In this document: piece by piece, positions 47,199 to 58,277 of the stretch
How the letters are laid out: every line of letters starts with the position of its first letter
How positions within the stretch are numbered: the first letter of the stretch is position 1
NCBI RefSeq assembly: GCF_030272615.1
Contig: NC_081405.1
Location: 153,531,113 to 153,595,112 of the forward strand
Length of the DNA: 64,000 nucleotides
Reading direction: 5' to 3'
Source: Cryptomeria japonica
Taxonomy: Eukaryota; Streptophyta; Pinopsida; Cupressales; Cupressaceae
Position numbers and translations under genes: made by a program
The notes under the pieces: model-generated
Told to the model about the DNA's origin: nothing
Seen by the model: the letters and a program-made list of their open reading frames with translations, nothing else
Databases searched by the model: none

Positions 47199-49863
47199 GC
47201 TGTCCAGAGCATCAGGCTCCCCTGCATACCAGAAAATACCAAAAACATTCAAAAAAATGTCCTGAAGAAATAAAAAAACATTCAAAAAAAAAAGTAAAGA
47301 AAAATCATACATCCAAACGGTGAATAACCACTCTGGGGGCACCTTGGGTAAGTGCGATGGTGAAAACCTTGCAAACAGGCACCACTCGTAAAGACTATGG
47401 CTCCAGTATCTTTCAGGCTCGTTGCAATCCCATTCATATGTTTACACATCCATCCATCCATCTAATCATGGCTTGCTATTTGATCTACAACAAAGAGAAA
47501 GTACTTCATGCGTCTTGCATCCCGCTCTATCATAGTCATGTCTACACTTGGGGGCAATACCCTTAAAATCTAGATGATGGAAGTGGAATCTACATTACTG
47601 GTGATTCATTGGCAAAAACATTCGAAAATGTCTCACAAAATCCAAAAACATTCAAAAATGTCTCACAAAATCCAAAAACATTCAAAAATGTTTCACAAAA
47701 TCCAAACAAACATTCGAAAATGTCTCACAAAATCCAAAAACATTCAAAACTATTCCACAAAAGTCCAAAAACATCGCAAAACCATCAAAAAAATCAAACA
47801 AAAACAAGACAACACCTTGTACATATTCATCCAAGCAGATACAAAACAAACATTGAACACAATACTCACACGGTGACCACTTATCAATCAACCAAAACAA
47901 ACGACATCAACAATCCAAAACTGTCTTAAACAAGGATGCATCCTTCCTTACCAAAACAAAGACAAAAGTGACATTTTCTTTGACAAGAAAATTATGATAA
48001 GCTATCAAATACTTGGTTGATTTGTGAGTACAATCATTTGTTTATCTGTATCGGGATCTTTTCAGCATTGTTTTGTATCGATTGTGCATTATTTCCGATG
48101 AAGTTCTAGGGCATGTACTAATGGTGTCTACGTGGGAAGTTCACCAGGCTACATGATCTTGTGCAAAATGCAGTCATAGATCACTATGGCTTGCTGACTA
48201 CAACGTATACCTCGACCATATGGGCATGAACCATTACCAAGGATCTTTATTCTTTATTCTTTATGTATATACTATTTGTTTGCAAGTATAATGCTCATTC
48301 TTTGGTTCCTCTTCCTCCAAATTGGATAATGGTTTTTATTTCTTAGTACGGTATGCACTTGTCTCAGGATATGATCAGCCTAAGATCAAGGAGGACGATC
48401 CAAGTCATGCATGAACGGAGATAATCCTTGTCTATTCCGCAAGCAATACTCTGGTTGACTTGACCCTTATATCAAGTCGTTTGTATTAACTTGCTATATA
48501 AAATCCATGTAAGGAATACTCAGGTCATCTTGAATCATTATGTCAAGATGCTTGTATTCTCTTGAAACATTTTAAATCTCAATGATGAAAATAGAGCACT
48601 ATGGATCGTCATTCCATCTCATCTATTTATATCTTGCATTCCATTGCATATCACCCATCCATTCATTCATTCATATGTAGGAGTTACATGCAAAAGTGAC
48701 CAATAAAGCTGGTCTTGGATACAATCATGACCGAGTACTCTGATACATCATCAATGCATCATGCAAAGTCTCAAAAACCTTGCATTCCTCATAGTCATAT
48801 CATCATTGCATTTAGGTGCATCTTGCATTAAGTCCATTCCTGTCATTTCCAACTTAATATTGCATATAATTCATGTGTGATATTAGTTTTTATTTAATCA
48901 TTTGCATCATTGCATCCATCATAAATAATTAGATTCATTCGTGGGATCGAATTGTCTTTTATTACTTTTAATCATTTATTAGGCATTCCTTTAGGGTCAA
49001 TTATCCATCATCATTTCATTATCCTTTATCATTTATCATTGCATACATTCATTTATAAATAAAATTAAAAAAAATAAAAAAAATTGCATTCATTCATCCA
49101 GTTATTAAAGTATTTTATTATGCTCATTTTAGGATTCATTTCACATCGCATTCGTTATCCTCTTTTTAATTGCATTAAGGTGCAGTTATTAAACAAACCA
49201 TAAGGTATAGTATCATCACATTATCATTCTTACTTAAAAACATATTTAAGCATTTAGAATCATCAAATCCATTTGTTTCAAAACATTGGTTCATCCCATT
49301 ATATATATATATATCCATTTTACATACACATTCATTTAGGCATTACCATATAAAGCATTTGTACTTTACATTTTGTTTATACATAAAATCATTCATCTAA
49401 CCATTGCATTAACCTCATCGCATAAATCATCTCATCATTATATCATTGCAAAAGAAAACACCACAATCCTATTCATAACTCATAAACATATATCATCATC
49501 ATGGCATTACATACATAAAGTATTACACAAAAAAAAAAAATCAAATACATCATACACATATAAACTTGCATTCATATGTCAGTATCCAACATCATAAATC
49601 ATCATAAACACATGCATAAAAGAAACATCTCATCAAAATGCATACATATACACACATCCATCTAAGCAATCACTCATCATCCTGCATAAACATCCATAAA
49701 CATCAAATGCATATCACCACAATATAGGATCTCCTCATATATCTCATCTCATATATCAGAATACAATGAAGTCTACAAAATCGGCTACCAAGAGCCATCC
49801 AAGATACAGTCCAAAATAAATAAATAAACAATGATACAAATACATGTATGCATGAATGCTCTC
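47199..49863 (+). other. C 3' noncoding region
   Basis: Counterpart of B 29770-32444. It contains CTTGGGGGCAA near 47548, the 30-bp repeat array, and from about 48840 to 49700 a nearly G-free, CATTCATT-rich tract with a short (TA)n run near 49303. I see no sense-strand gene. Confidence 0.65.
47610..47790 (+). repeat. C 30-bp tandem repeat with a hairpin in each unit
   Basis: Units start with ACATTCRAAAATGTCTCACA at 47618, 47648, 47678, 47710 and 47740 (periods 30, 30, 32 and 30). Each of the first four contains ACATT and AATGT or a close variant as an inverted repeat around a short loop. A degraded version occurs in B at 30176-30370. Confidence 0.85.
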
Positions 49864-51876
49864 TCAAATGCCGCTCTGACGCGATGCTGTCCCAATACCT
49901 CTACCTGCTCCACCACTGGTGCCTGCACCACCTGATCCATCTCTCCGTGGAGGCCTCATCGAACCCCCACTCCCTCCTGCATCTCTTGATCTCTCCTGCC
50001 TCAAAGGACCCATCACACCCCCACTGCTCTACACCCTCTGCGATCGCTCTGATCTAGCCTGCCGCATCTGCAAATAGCTAAGAGCTCGCTGGCTAACTGG
50101 CACAACCTGCTCATATAAACCCCACTAGTAGTCTATCTTTGCTTGTGCTTGTCGCATCTCCCTCATAACCTCACCTGTAGGACTCTGTGCCCCTACTCCA
50201 ACCCGCACTCTCTCCTGCAGCTCAGCCAATCTCTCCACCGCAGTATCTCTCTCCCATAGCACCACCGTCAGCTCTGACTCTCGTGCAAATAGCTGCACAT
50301 CCCTAGCTGCCACCTTCGCCTCCAAATCCTCTATCTGCATCTGCAAGCGTACTATGATGTGATCCCGCAGATCTCCAGTGGCTCCCTCCCTAGTGTCCAT
50401 CGCTGCCTCCCCTGCACCACCCTCTCCAGTAGTCCCCTCTCCTCTATCCATCGGGATCTCTGTCTCCATCCCTCTCCCACTCAGTTGAACTCTCCTCTGT
50501 ACCAATGGTCCCTGTGATATCTGTAGCGGTAGTCCACCTCTCCCTCTCCGCTATCTCTACAACCCCAACCCACCTCCTTCTCCACCTCCTCCACCTCCTC
50601 CATCTCCTCCTCCGCCACCTCCATCTCCTCCTCCTCCTCCTCCTCCTCCTCCTCCATCACCTCGACCTCTTGCCCTCCTCCGTCCCTATCCCTGTCCCCT
50701 CTCATCCTCAAACGCTGGGATCGGCTCTGCTGGATCCGATATCCGTGGGATCAGGTGCGCCGCTCGGTACTGTGTATACTCATCCGACACACCTGCATCA
50801 ATGACCCTCAGTCGTAGGTCCCATGGCCTCGCCTGCAGTGTCTGAAACTCTACCAGTGCCTGATCATAAGGTAACACTGGACCCCATGCATACCTCTCCT
50901 GAATCACCCGTGCATACTCCCCTGACCCGCTAGGCAGTCCCTGCTGTCGTCTAAACTACCTCATCACTCGCCCAAGTACCTGTCTCTCCACATAATATGT
51001 AGTCCTCCCAATGAGGAATCGAGTCATAAACATATACAGTAGTGCCTCTACATCATCATCCCATGGCTCACACTCCAAGTATGGCCGCCATATCACTGCA
51101 TCTAAATCATCCAATGCCTGTCGCCACCACTCTAACTTCCCCAAGTGTGGCTGACTCATCATGCCACTATACATAAACATGTACGGCTGATCCACTGCAT
51201 GGAATCTAAGACTCACCGATCGAGTCACTGGTAGGTGCTCCCATGCCCAAATATGTAGCAGCGTCATGCCCACTGCTAAGGAACCCCTCCCTCGGTACAC
51301 TACCTCATGAAGCTCCTGATACATGTGCGCCAGCACGCACGACCGCCATGCAAGTCAGGTCCCCTCAGTCATCATCATCTCAATAACCTGTCCCCACCCC
51401 ACCGCCAAACCATGTGACCACCTGTCTAGACACAAAAGACCTCCCACAATCCCTGACATAACTACTGGAAAGGGCTCATATAGTGCCGCTATATCCTCCC
51501 ATGTGATCGACCCATCATCAATATACACCTCCTAATCAAAAATCCTCTGACATGAAAGAGTCCCCCATAATCTATCATATGTAACCAACTCCCCTCGAAT
51601 CAGAATCCGAAGGATGTGCCACACGTCCTCCAAGGTCACAGTCATCTCCCCCTATGCCAAATGAAAGGTGCACGTCTCACTGTGCCACCGCTCTGCCAAT
51701 GCTGTGATCAATCCGTGATTCATCCGAGTCATGGGCATGTGCATCACCTCGTACAAACCAGTTGCGGCAATACAGTCTATCTCTACCTGCATCAATCGAT
51801 CTCGCAACCCCTGTGTCGCAGGATGGTGCTTACGTAACTGCAACACACCCAGATCCTCTTGCACATAGACATTCAT
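49864..51876 (-). pseudogene. C antisense gene: plant mobile domain (PMD) protein with Gly-rich and coiled-coil tail
   Basis: A single register of about 670 codons runs opposite to gag-pol, from ATG 51874-51876 to TGA 49864-49866, with no frameshift. Order: N-terminus MNVYVQEDLGVLQL; PMD core with LITALAERWHSETCTFHL, GEMTVTLEDV and IRGELVTY (about 51550-51720); a second conserved block with YQELHEV then LLHIWAWEHLP (about 51230-51330); a near-pure Gly tract at about 50575-50655; a likely coiled coil with LEAKVAARDVQLFARESEL (about 50240-50330); a Gly/Arg-rich end. Stops at 51652, 51532, 51355, 50956, 50686, 50557, 50551, 50125 and 50029; most fit CAG or CGA mutated at the C. PMD is the domain of MAIN/MAIL1-like nuclear proteins and of some mobile elements. 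Capture by the retroelement is inferred. Confidence 0.85.
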
Positions 51877-52140
51877 CAATCACTATCAATTTTTTTGTTT
51901 TCAAACTTTCTTAAGTTTAAACCTAGACTATCATCAGATACTTTGATCAAGTATCTTCGGGTCTCAACAGGTAAACAATCATGGCCACCTAGACTTCAAC
52001 AGACATTTATCCTAACAAATGACCTAAGTCTCATTAGGCTGCTATGGTTCAAAACAACTCCCACTTCACCTCACCATCCATCAATCATTGACATCGGGAG
52101 CTTTTCTTCATTCAAATTGGGGCATCTCTTTATCTTAAAA

Positions 52141-52440
52141 ACAAAAGCGCTATTTAACCAACAAAAGTGCTAGTTTCAAAACAATAGCGCTCAATCAACT
52201 ATACAAAAGTGCTACAACTACAAACACGCTAAAACAACTATACAATAGTGCTATTTGAAATCAATAGTGCTCAATTAAGCCCTCCATAGCGCTAGAAGTG
52301 CAAAAGCGCTAGAACTTGCATACAATAGCACTAATTAAAAACAACAGCACTCAAACAAGGGGACAATAGCGCTATTGCAGCACAATAGCGCTAGTTTATG
52401 GAGCAAAAGTGCCAAAACCAAAGTTCCAGTGCTCTTGCTC
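52141..52440 (+). repeat. C 3' array of CAATAGCGCT-type motifs (inverse of the 5' array)
   Basis: About fifteen copies of CAAAAGCGCT, CAATAGCGCT, CAAAAGTGCT and similar. One copy at 52364-52377 is a perfect palindrome, CAATAGCGCTATTG. The orientation is opposite to 37328-37575. Confidence 0.87.
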
Positions 52441-52843
52441 CGACTTGACTTAGACTCAGCTAAAAACTTATCAAAAATGCCTAAAAGTTAAGTTTTCAAA
52501 TTTGCGTACTGCTGGTCCATAGTCATTTGGGCGCCGGAACCGTCGGACTCACTCGAATTTGTGCTCGGTGATCGGAATCAACATCCTAGCTGTTGCTCGC
52601 TCCTCCAAATGTCACTATCAGAGCTCTCATTTTCAAATGGTCGCGATCACAAATGATCCTGTTTTCCCCCCTTTCACCCCATTTATACCCTTCGCCGTCA
52701 CCGTAACTTCTCCCCGCTCACCACCGTGGTCCCCGTGAACTTTCTGTGCCCCCCATTTCTCCTTGTTATCCCTAATTTCTTCTTTTTTTTACCAATATAA
52801 CTAACTCCTTCTCTTCTACCACCCTGCCAATTTTCATTCTTTT
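52441..52843 (+). other. C spacer between 3' array and hairpin
   Basis: Counterpart of B 34981-35381. Moderately GC-rich, no gene seen. A 99-codon minus-strand frame here is not open in B. Confidence 0.5.
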
Positions 52844-52889
52844 TCGAGAGCTTGCCCGATTTTTCAAAATTTTTCGGCCCATCTCTCGA
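52844..52889 (+). other. C hairpin upstream of PPT, followed by G5 tract
   Basis: TCGAGAG (52844-52850) pairs perfectly with CTCTCGA (52883-52889). GGGGGCATACC follows, about 100 bp before the PPT. Confidence 0.75.
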
Positions 52890-52985
52890 GGGGGCATACC
52901 ACCCATTAAATTTACATTTTATGGGGCATTTTTCTTCACACCTATTTTTCTTTCTTTGAAACGACATGATAAACCACACCATCTC

Positions 52986-52998
52986 AAAGAGGGGCAAA
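52986..52998 (+). other. C polypurine tract
   Basis: AAAGAGGGGCAAA directly precedes the C 3' LTR. Confidence 0.9.
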
Positions 52999-54443
52999 TG
53001 TAGTCACACAAATCTGTCCATTTTAATTAAATGAATATTTGCTATTTATTTGGTTAAAAATACACTAGCCATCAGTTAATTAAATTAATATTTAATTAAT
53101 TCATCTCCAAACATTATCCTATTAATTAAATAAATTATTCAATTTATTTTAATTAATTCATTGAATCCAATTCCAATCAATTAAATAAATAAAATCAATT
53201 TATTTAATTAAAATCCCCCTTTTCCTCTTTTAAATAAATTAACATTTATTTAAATCATTTAAAAAACCCCCCCACTTGCATTTTCCTACAAATATAACTT
53301 GCACACATTTATTGAAATAAATGAATTTTTATTTTTAATAAAATCCTATTTTCCCTCACCCACCAATTCCACTTGCAAATCTAATCCTCTTCTAGATTCT
53401 TCTAATCACTTCTAATTAGCCTAAACCATCTTCTAAACTTTGTCACATTCATAAGCAAATGAGAAGTCACTTCTCAAACCTCAAAGTTTTTGATAACCAT
53501 TAAAGACTTTCAACCTTCAACCACTTAATTCCTCAAAGTCTTTGATAACTATTGAAGGCTTCCAACTTTCAACCACTTAATCCCCAAAGTCTCCAATAAC
53601 CATTAATGGTTAACTCAAACCCTCCTACATGGTTAAAACATTTGTTTTGACTCAACCTTCATCCAACCCAAGGGTCTCATCAAGCCTTTAATGCTTTGAC
53701 CATGATTATCTCTTAATCATTTTTACAAAGGTTTATCCTTGGATTAACTCTTGATCCAGTGGGTAATCCTAATTTAGACTTGACCCTTACCTTCTAGATA
53801 ACCATGAAGTCTTCTCAGGTGTTCAATGCCTCCAACCCCTTCTCTCAACCCAACCCTATGTTGACACTTGTCACCATTTTATTGGTGCAAATTGTGCACA
53901 TGGATCCCCAACTTTCAAGCTTGGCCCTTGATTAAACCTTTCAATCCTGGCCATCCATTGCTCCATTTTTCCTATAAATAGAGCCCATTCCTTCATAATC
54001 CAGATCCTGAAAACTTGTATGCATTTAAGCTATAGGCATTTTTAGAGAGCATTTAACATAGCATAACAAAAATCTTGTCATTTGGGCTAAAATCAATCAT
54101 CTTAATATCATCTAGTATTTTAGCTTTTTATGTTCCATTTGAAGCACAAATATTAAATCTCAATCCTCCATAAGCATCCATAGTGCAAAAAGCTGCTGAG
54201 AGCTACACTATTTTGGAACTTGGAGAGGAGAGAAACAAGGGAGAAAGGAGCTAATATCATGCTAAGAGGCAATTGGAGATGTCTCATTATCTTTGTCTCT
54301 TTAGTTAGATATATTAGCATGTTTTTAGTGTCTCTCTTGGTATGCCTTTTTAGATTAGTTTTTGATTGACTAACACTAACAGTTTTTGTGTCTTTTGTGT
54401 TATTTTATCATTGACTAACCTTGTGTCATTTAGGAGGGCATCA
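52999..54443 (+). repeat. C 3' LTR
   Basis: 1445 bp, exactly the length of the 5' LTR, differing at about 28 sites. TATA box at 53973-53980. Confidence 0.94.
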
Positions 54444-54448
54444 TAAAT
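54444..54448. repeat. Target-site duplication of element C, right copy (taaat)
   Basis: taaat follows the C 3' LTR; the B 3' LTR resumes at 54449. Confidence 0.92.
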
Positions 54449-55571
54449 CATTATCCCCCCCCACTTGCATTTTCCTACAAATGCAACTTGCACACATTTA
54501 TTGAAATAAATGAATTTTTATTTTAATAAAATCCTATTTTCTCTCACCCACCAAATCCAATTGCATTCCTAAATCTCTGTCTAGATTTTTCTAACCCCCT
54601 CCTAATTAACCTAATCCATCCCCTAATTATTGTCACATTCCTAAGCAAAATGGAGTCACTTCTCAAAGATTTCAAAAGTCTTTGAAAAACATTTAATGCT
54701 TTGCGTGTTCAACAAATTAACCTCCAAAGTCTTCCAAAACCACTAATGGCTCTGACATGACCATTTATGGCTCTTACATAACCATTTATGGTTATTTCAA
54801 ACTTGTCTCCCCAAACATTTATTTCTTTGACCATGTTTATCCCTTTTTCCCTTTGCACAAGAGTTTATCCATTGGATAAAAACTGTATTCTTTGAATAAA
54901 GAGTTTATTCATTCAACTAACCTTGACCTTAACTCCCAAGGTCATGTCAAGCATTTAATGCTTATTCCCCCTCCTCTCAACCTATCTTACATTGACACTT
55001 GTCATCCTGGGATTGGGTTGAAAGCCCTCACATGGATTTGAAATCATTCAATCCTGACCCTTGTTGAGATTGCTCAATCTCAACCATCCATTGCTCCATT
55101 TTTTCTATAAATAGAGCCTATTTCTTCATAATCCAGATCCTGAAAACTTGTATGCATTTAACCTATAGGCATTTTAGAGAGCATTTAGCATAGCAAACTA
55201 ATATCTTGTTATTTTGGTTAAAAATCAATCATTTTAATAACATCTAGTATTTTAGCTTTTTATTTTACATTTGGAGCAAAATACTCAAATCTCAATCCTC
55301 CATAAGCATCCATAGTGCAAAAAGCTGCTGAGAGCTACACTATTTTGGAACTTGGAGAGGAGAGGAGCAAGGGAGAAGGAGCTAAGAACATGCTAAGAGG
55401 CATTTGGAGATGCCTTATTATCTTTGTTTCATTTGTTAGATATATTAGCATGATTTTAGTATCTCTTTTGATATGCCTGTTTAGATTAGTTTTTGATTGA
55501 CTAACACTAACGATTCCTTGTGTTTTGTGTTGTTTGTCATTTTCTAACCTTGTCTATTTTGCAGTGCATCA
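54449..55571 (+). repeat. B 3' LTR, second part (1123 bp)
   Basis: It resumes the LTR interrupted at 35798 and ends GCAGTGCATCA. With 35536-35798 it totals 1386 bp, equal to the B 5' LTR. TATA box at 55106-55113. Confidence 0.93.
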
Positions 55572-55576
55572 GTTTC
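55572..55576. repeat. Target-site duplication of element B, right copy (gtttc)
   Basis: gtttc follows the B 3' LTR and matches 13469-13473. E pol resumes at once. Confidence 0.93.
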
Positions 55577-57338
55577 CAATCTCCTTCTTGTCATCACTCC
55601 ATTATTCTTATCCCCAATGATCTGATCTTCTGAATGATTCATCCTTACATACCTAGGAGTCTTTTGATTCTCTGTTCCTCTTCCCGGTTCTTCAGTTACT
55701 GTTGAATTTTCTGATATTGCTAGAGTAACTGGTTCAACATTCTATTTCGATAAAGGTGTTACCAGTTCAATTATGATCATTTCCGGTGCCAGTTCTTGTT
55801 CATAAACTGATTTTACTTCTATTCAGCTCATCCACCTTGACATTAGCACTTTCCACAATTCTCTACATTATCCTCTTATAATGTCTATATGCCTTGCTTT
55901 CATTAGAATAACCATGAAATATTCCTTCATCACATCTAGGATCAAATTTTCCAATGAAATCATCTCTCCTAATATAACATTTACTACCAAAGATTTTGAA
56001 ATACATAACTGTAGGTGTATTGCCAAACCATAATTCATAAAGTGTCTTACAAGTTTCTCCTTTGATATGTACTCATTTGAATGTATAAACCGTTGTACTC
56101 ACTACTTCTCTCTAGTAGATATGAGGTAGATTAGCTTCCATCATCATTGTTCTAGCAAAATCCAAGATAGTTCTATTCTTCCTTTCCACAACTCCATTTT
56201 GTTGAGGTGTCCGGGGAGTAGAAAATTATCTCCTTATACCATGCTTCTCACAAAATTTGTTAAACTCATTGAATGTGAATTCTCCACCATGATCTGATCT
56301 TAAATATTTAATCTTCAATCCTGTCTCAGTCTCAACTTTAGCTTTAAATATTTTAAACTTTTCAAAAGCCTCTGATTTCTCCCTTAGAAAAGTAACCCAC
56401 ACCATTCTAGAATAATCATCAATGATTAGCATAAAATATCTATCACCTTGAAAAATTTTAACTCTAGTAGGGCCACACAAACCAGTATGAATAAGATCAA
56501 GAACATCATTAGATTTATCTTGTATACTCTTAAAAGAGGTTCTGACCTATTTTCCCATTTGACATTCCTTACATACTAGATTATAGGGCTTCACAATCTC
56601 ATGTATATCTCTAACTGCCTTAGTTGAACTGATCTTCACAATGCAATCAAAATTCACATGACATATCCTTTTATGTCATAACCAACTCTCATCAATTTGT
56701 GCAATCTAACATGTCTTCTCACCATAATTCAAATGAAATATATTACCTTTTTCTAAGTACCAGTTGCAATCTCCAAACTATATCTATTAATGATTTTGCA
56801 TTCTCCATCCTTGAACTGTAATTGAAATCCCTCATCCACCAATTGTCCTACACTTAAAAGATTATGCCTTAAACCTTCAACATAATAAACATTATTAGTA
56901 TTGTGGTTACCATCCAATGATATAGTTCCTTTTCCCTTGATCATACATGCTTTATCATCTCCAAATCTAACCAGACTGCCATCAAATTCTTGCAGAGATA
57001 GAAACTTCCTTTTATCTCTAGTCATATGATATGAACATCTACTGTCAATTACCCATTAATCCTTATCTTTAATTTTAGCAGCAAGTGCGTTCTCTTTAGG
57101 TACTTTGTCTTCTAGTGCCGAAACATCTTCCTTGATAGCTAGGAACACCCATTTTTTTCCATTGTGAAAACCAATAGCAGAGTCTTGTGCCAGTTCATCA
57201 TCAGAATCAGTCACACCTTCCTCATCCACCATGTAGCATGATTTATCTATGATTTTCATGTACTTATACTTTTTCTAATATCCATGGTTAGGCTTAAAAT
57301 ATATTCTATCTCTCTTCAAATCTTGAATTCCTTTCAGG
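55577..57338 (-). pseudogene. E pol, 5' part: protease and integrase (broken)
   Basis: Copia pol on the minus strand. Protease: VIDSRCSYHMT (about 57025-57055), where the active-site Gly of DSG is Arg. Integrase: IIDDYSRMVWVTFL (about 56420), RSDHGGEF (about 56280) and PQQNGVVERKNRTI (about 56180), with the first catalytic Asp of the HTD motif apparently changed to Gly. Downstream, FGSKCYIRRDD and similar are scattered over several frames. The end at 55577 is the insertion site of B, and the frame continues into 13473. Confidence 0.88.
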
Positions 57339-58220
57339 TCATCTAGATTCAAAATGACCTATCTTATTACATGCAAAACATTTAAAAGGTGCTTTTCCTT
57401 CATACTTACTTCCTACCGGTCCTTTAGGTACTCTTCTAGCAAATAGGGCTTCATGTTTCTCAAATTCTTCATCTTCTCTCTTCATATCATCCAATTCCTT
57501 TGCATACAAAGCTTTCCAATGTTGCTTGCCAAATGATGATGTAGATGCATAAAAAATAGGTTCAAACTTCACAGATCCAAAAGGTCCAAATTCTTCAAGC
57601 TCAAAAGCAGATAATTTCCCAACCAAGGTATCTCTATTGACATAAGTGTTAGCCATTGTTCTCAATTCATTAATTGTAGTAGCTTTCATCTTATAAGCTG
57701 ATGGTAAAGCTCTCAGAACTTTAGAAACTATCTCATCTTTACTCAGAGTTCCACCACAACATTGAATTTCCATAACAATCTCATTTACCCTTTCCATGAA
57801 TGCTGTAATCCTTTCATCTTCTTCCATCTTCAAGTTTTCATATCTCACCTGGTAACCATAAAGTTTAGCAATATTCATAGTAGGTTCACCTTCATTAAGA
57901 GTCTCCAACCTGTCCCATATAGCCTTTGCAGATGATTTGTCAGTTAATCCCATTATTTGCTGATCAGAAAGTGCATAGAATAGGGCTTGTGTTGCTCTAC
58001 AATTATTCTCAAGCTCCTTATCCAAGTTTTCCAGAGGAGGATTTCCAGATGCTAGATTATAAGGTGTAACACCATTCTCTATGATTTCCCAAATCTCCTT
58101 ACCAAGACATCTCAGATGAGTTTCCATCCGAGTCTTCCATACTCTATAATTTGTTCCATCAAGCCTAGGAATATCTCTCTGAAAGATGGCAACAAATGAA
58201 CTTGAACTGTTAGTCACCAT
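57339..58220 (-). pseudogene. E gag (293 codons open, truncated at the zinc knuckle)
   Basis: Starts at the ATG 58218-58220 (MVTNSSSSFVAIFQ) and holds a copia gag core with LDGTNYRVWKTRMETHL, IWDRLETL and MEEDERITAFMERVNEIV. The CCHC knuckle begins CFACNKIGHFESR, but a TGA replaces the final Cys codon. The first 293 codons are otherwise uninterrupted, the longest intact stretch of E. It is the RNA-binding shell protein in related elements. Confidence 0.9.
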
Positions 58221-58263
58221 AGGATCTTCCTCAAGCGATTAAGCTTCTGTAGAGAGGACTAGA

Positions 58264-58275
58264 GCTCTGATACCA
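58264..58275 (-). other. E primer-binding site, initiator-Met tRNA
   Basis: TGGTATCAGAGC on the minus strand, 2 nt inside the 5' LTR end, complementary to plant tRNA-iMet. Confidence 0.92.
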
Positions 58276-58277
58276 AT

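Larger units (their letters stand above)
35799..54443 (+). mobile_element. Element C: Tat-type Ty3/gypsy retrotransposon inside the B 3' LTR
   Basis: C has 1445-bp LTRs at both ends and a taaat TSD, and spans 18,645 bp with no internal insertion, so it is the best reference copy of the family in this window. It carries the same modules as B: PBS, motif arrays, leader frame, gag-pol with two RNase H domains, antisense PMD gene, hairpin and PPT. Coding sequence is about 90-95% identical to B where I compared it, but the LTR U3 differs much more. The two LTRs differ at about 28 positions (1.9%) with no indels, so C is a little younger than B, consistent with nesting. Confidence 0.95.
13474..55571 (+). 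mobile_element. Element B: Tat-type Ty3/gypsy retrotransposon, split by D and C
   Basis: B is bounded by 1386-bp LTRs and a gtttc TSD, and is inserted in the RT gene of E. Without D and C it is about 18.5 kb. A second RNase H between RNase H and integrase, a tRNA-Arg-like PBS and extra reading frames place it near the Tat/Ogre group; the lineage is assigned from these features only. D lies within pol at 22386-27289 and C within the 3' LTR at 35799-54443. Gag-pol has many in-frame stops and at least five small indels. LTRs differ at about 32 of 1386 positions by eye. Confidence 0.93.

Noticed and set aside
47610-47790. CRISPR-like regular repeats
   Set aside because: Units are directly tandem, without unique spacers, inside a eukaryotic retrotransposon.
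52698-52997. Minus-strand 99-codon frame before the C 3' LTR
   Set aside because: It overlaps the hairpin, PPT and spacer, and the B counterpart is interrupted.
35799-54443. Endogenous pararetrovirus or envelope-carrying retrovirus
   Set aside because: The element has LTRs, integrase and a TSD, so it is not a pararetrovirus. No sense-strand frame after integrase resembles an envelope; the only large extra frame is antisense with PMD motifs.
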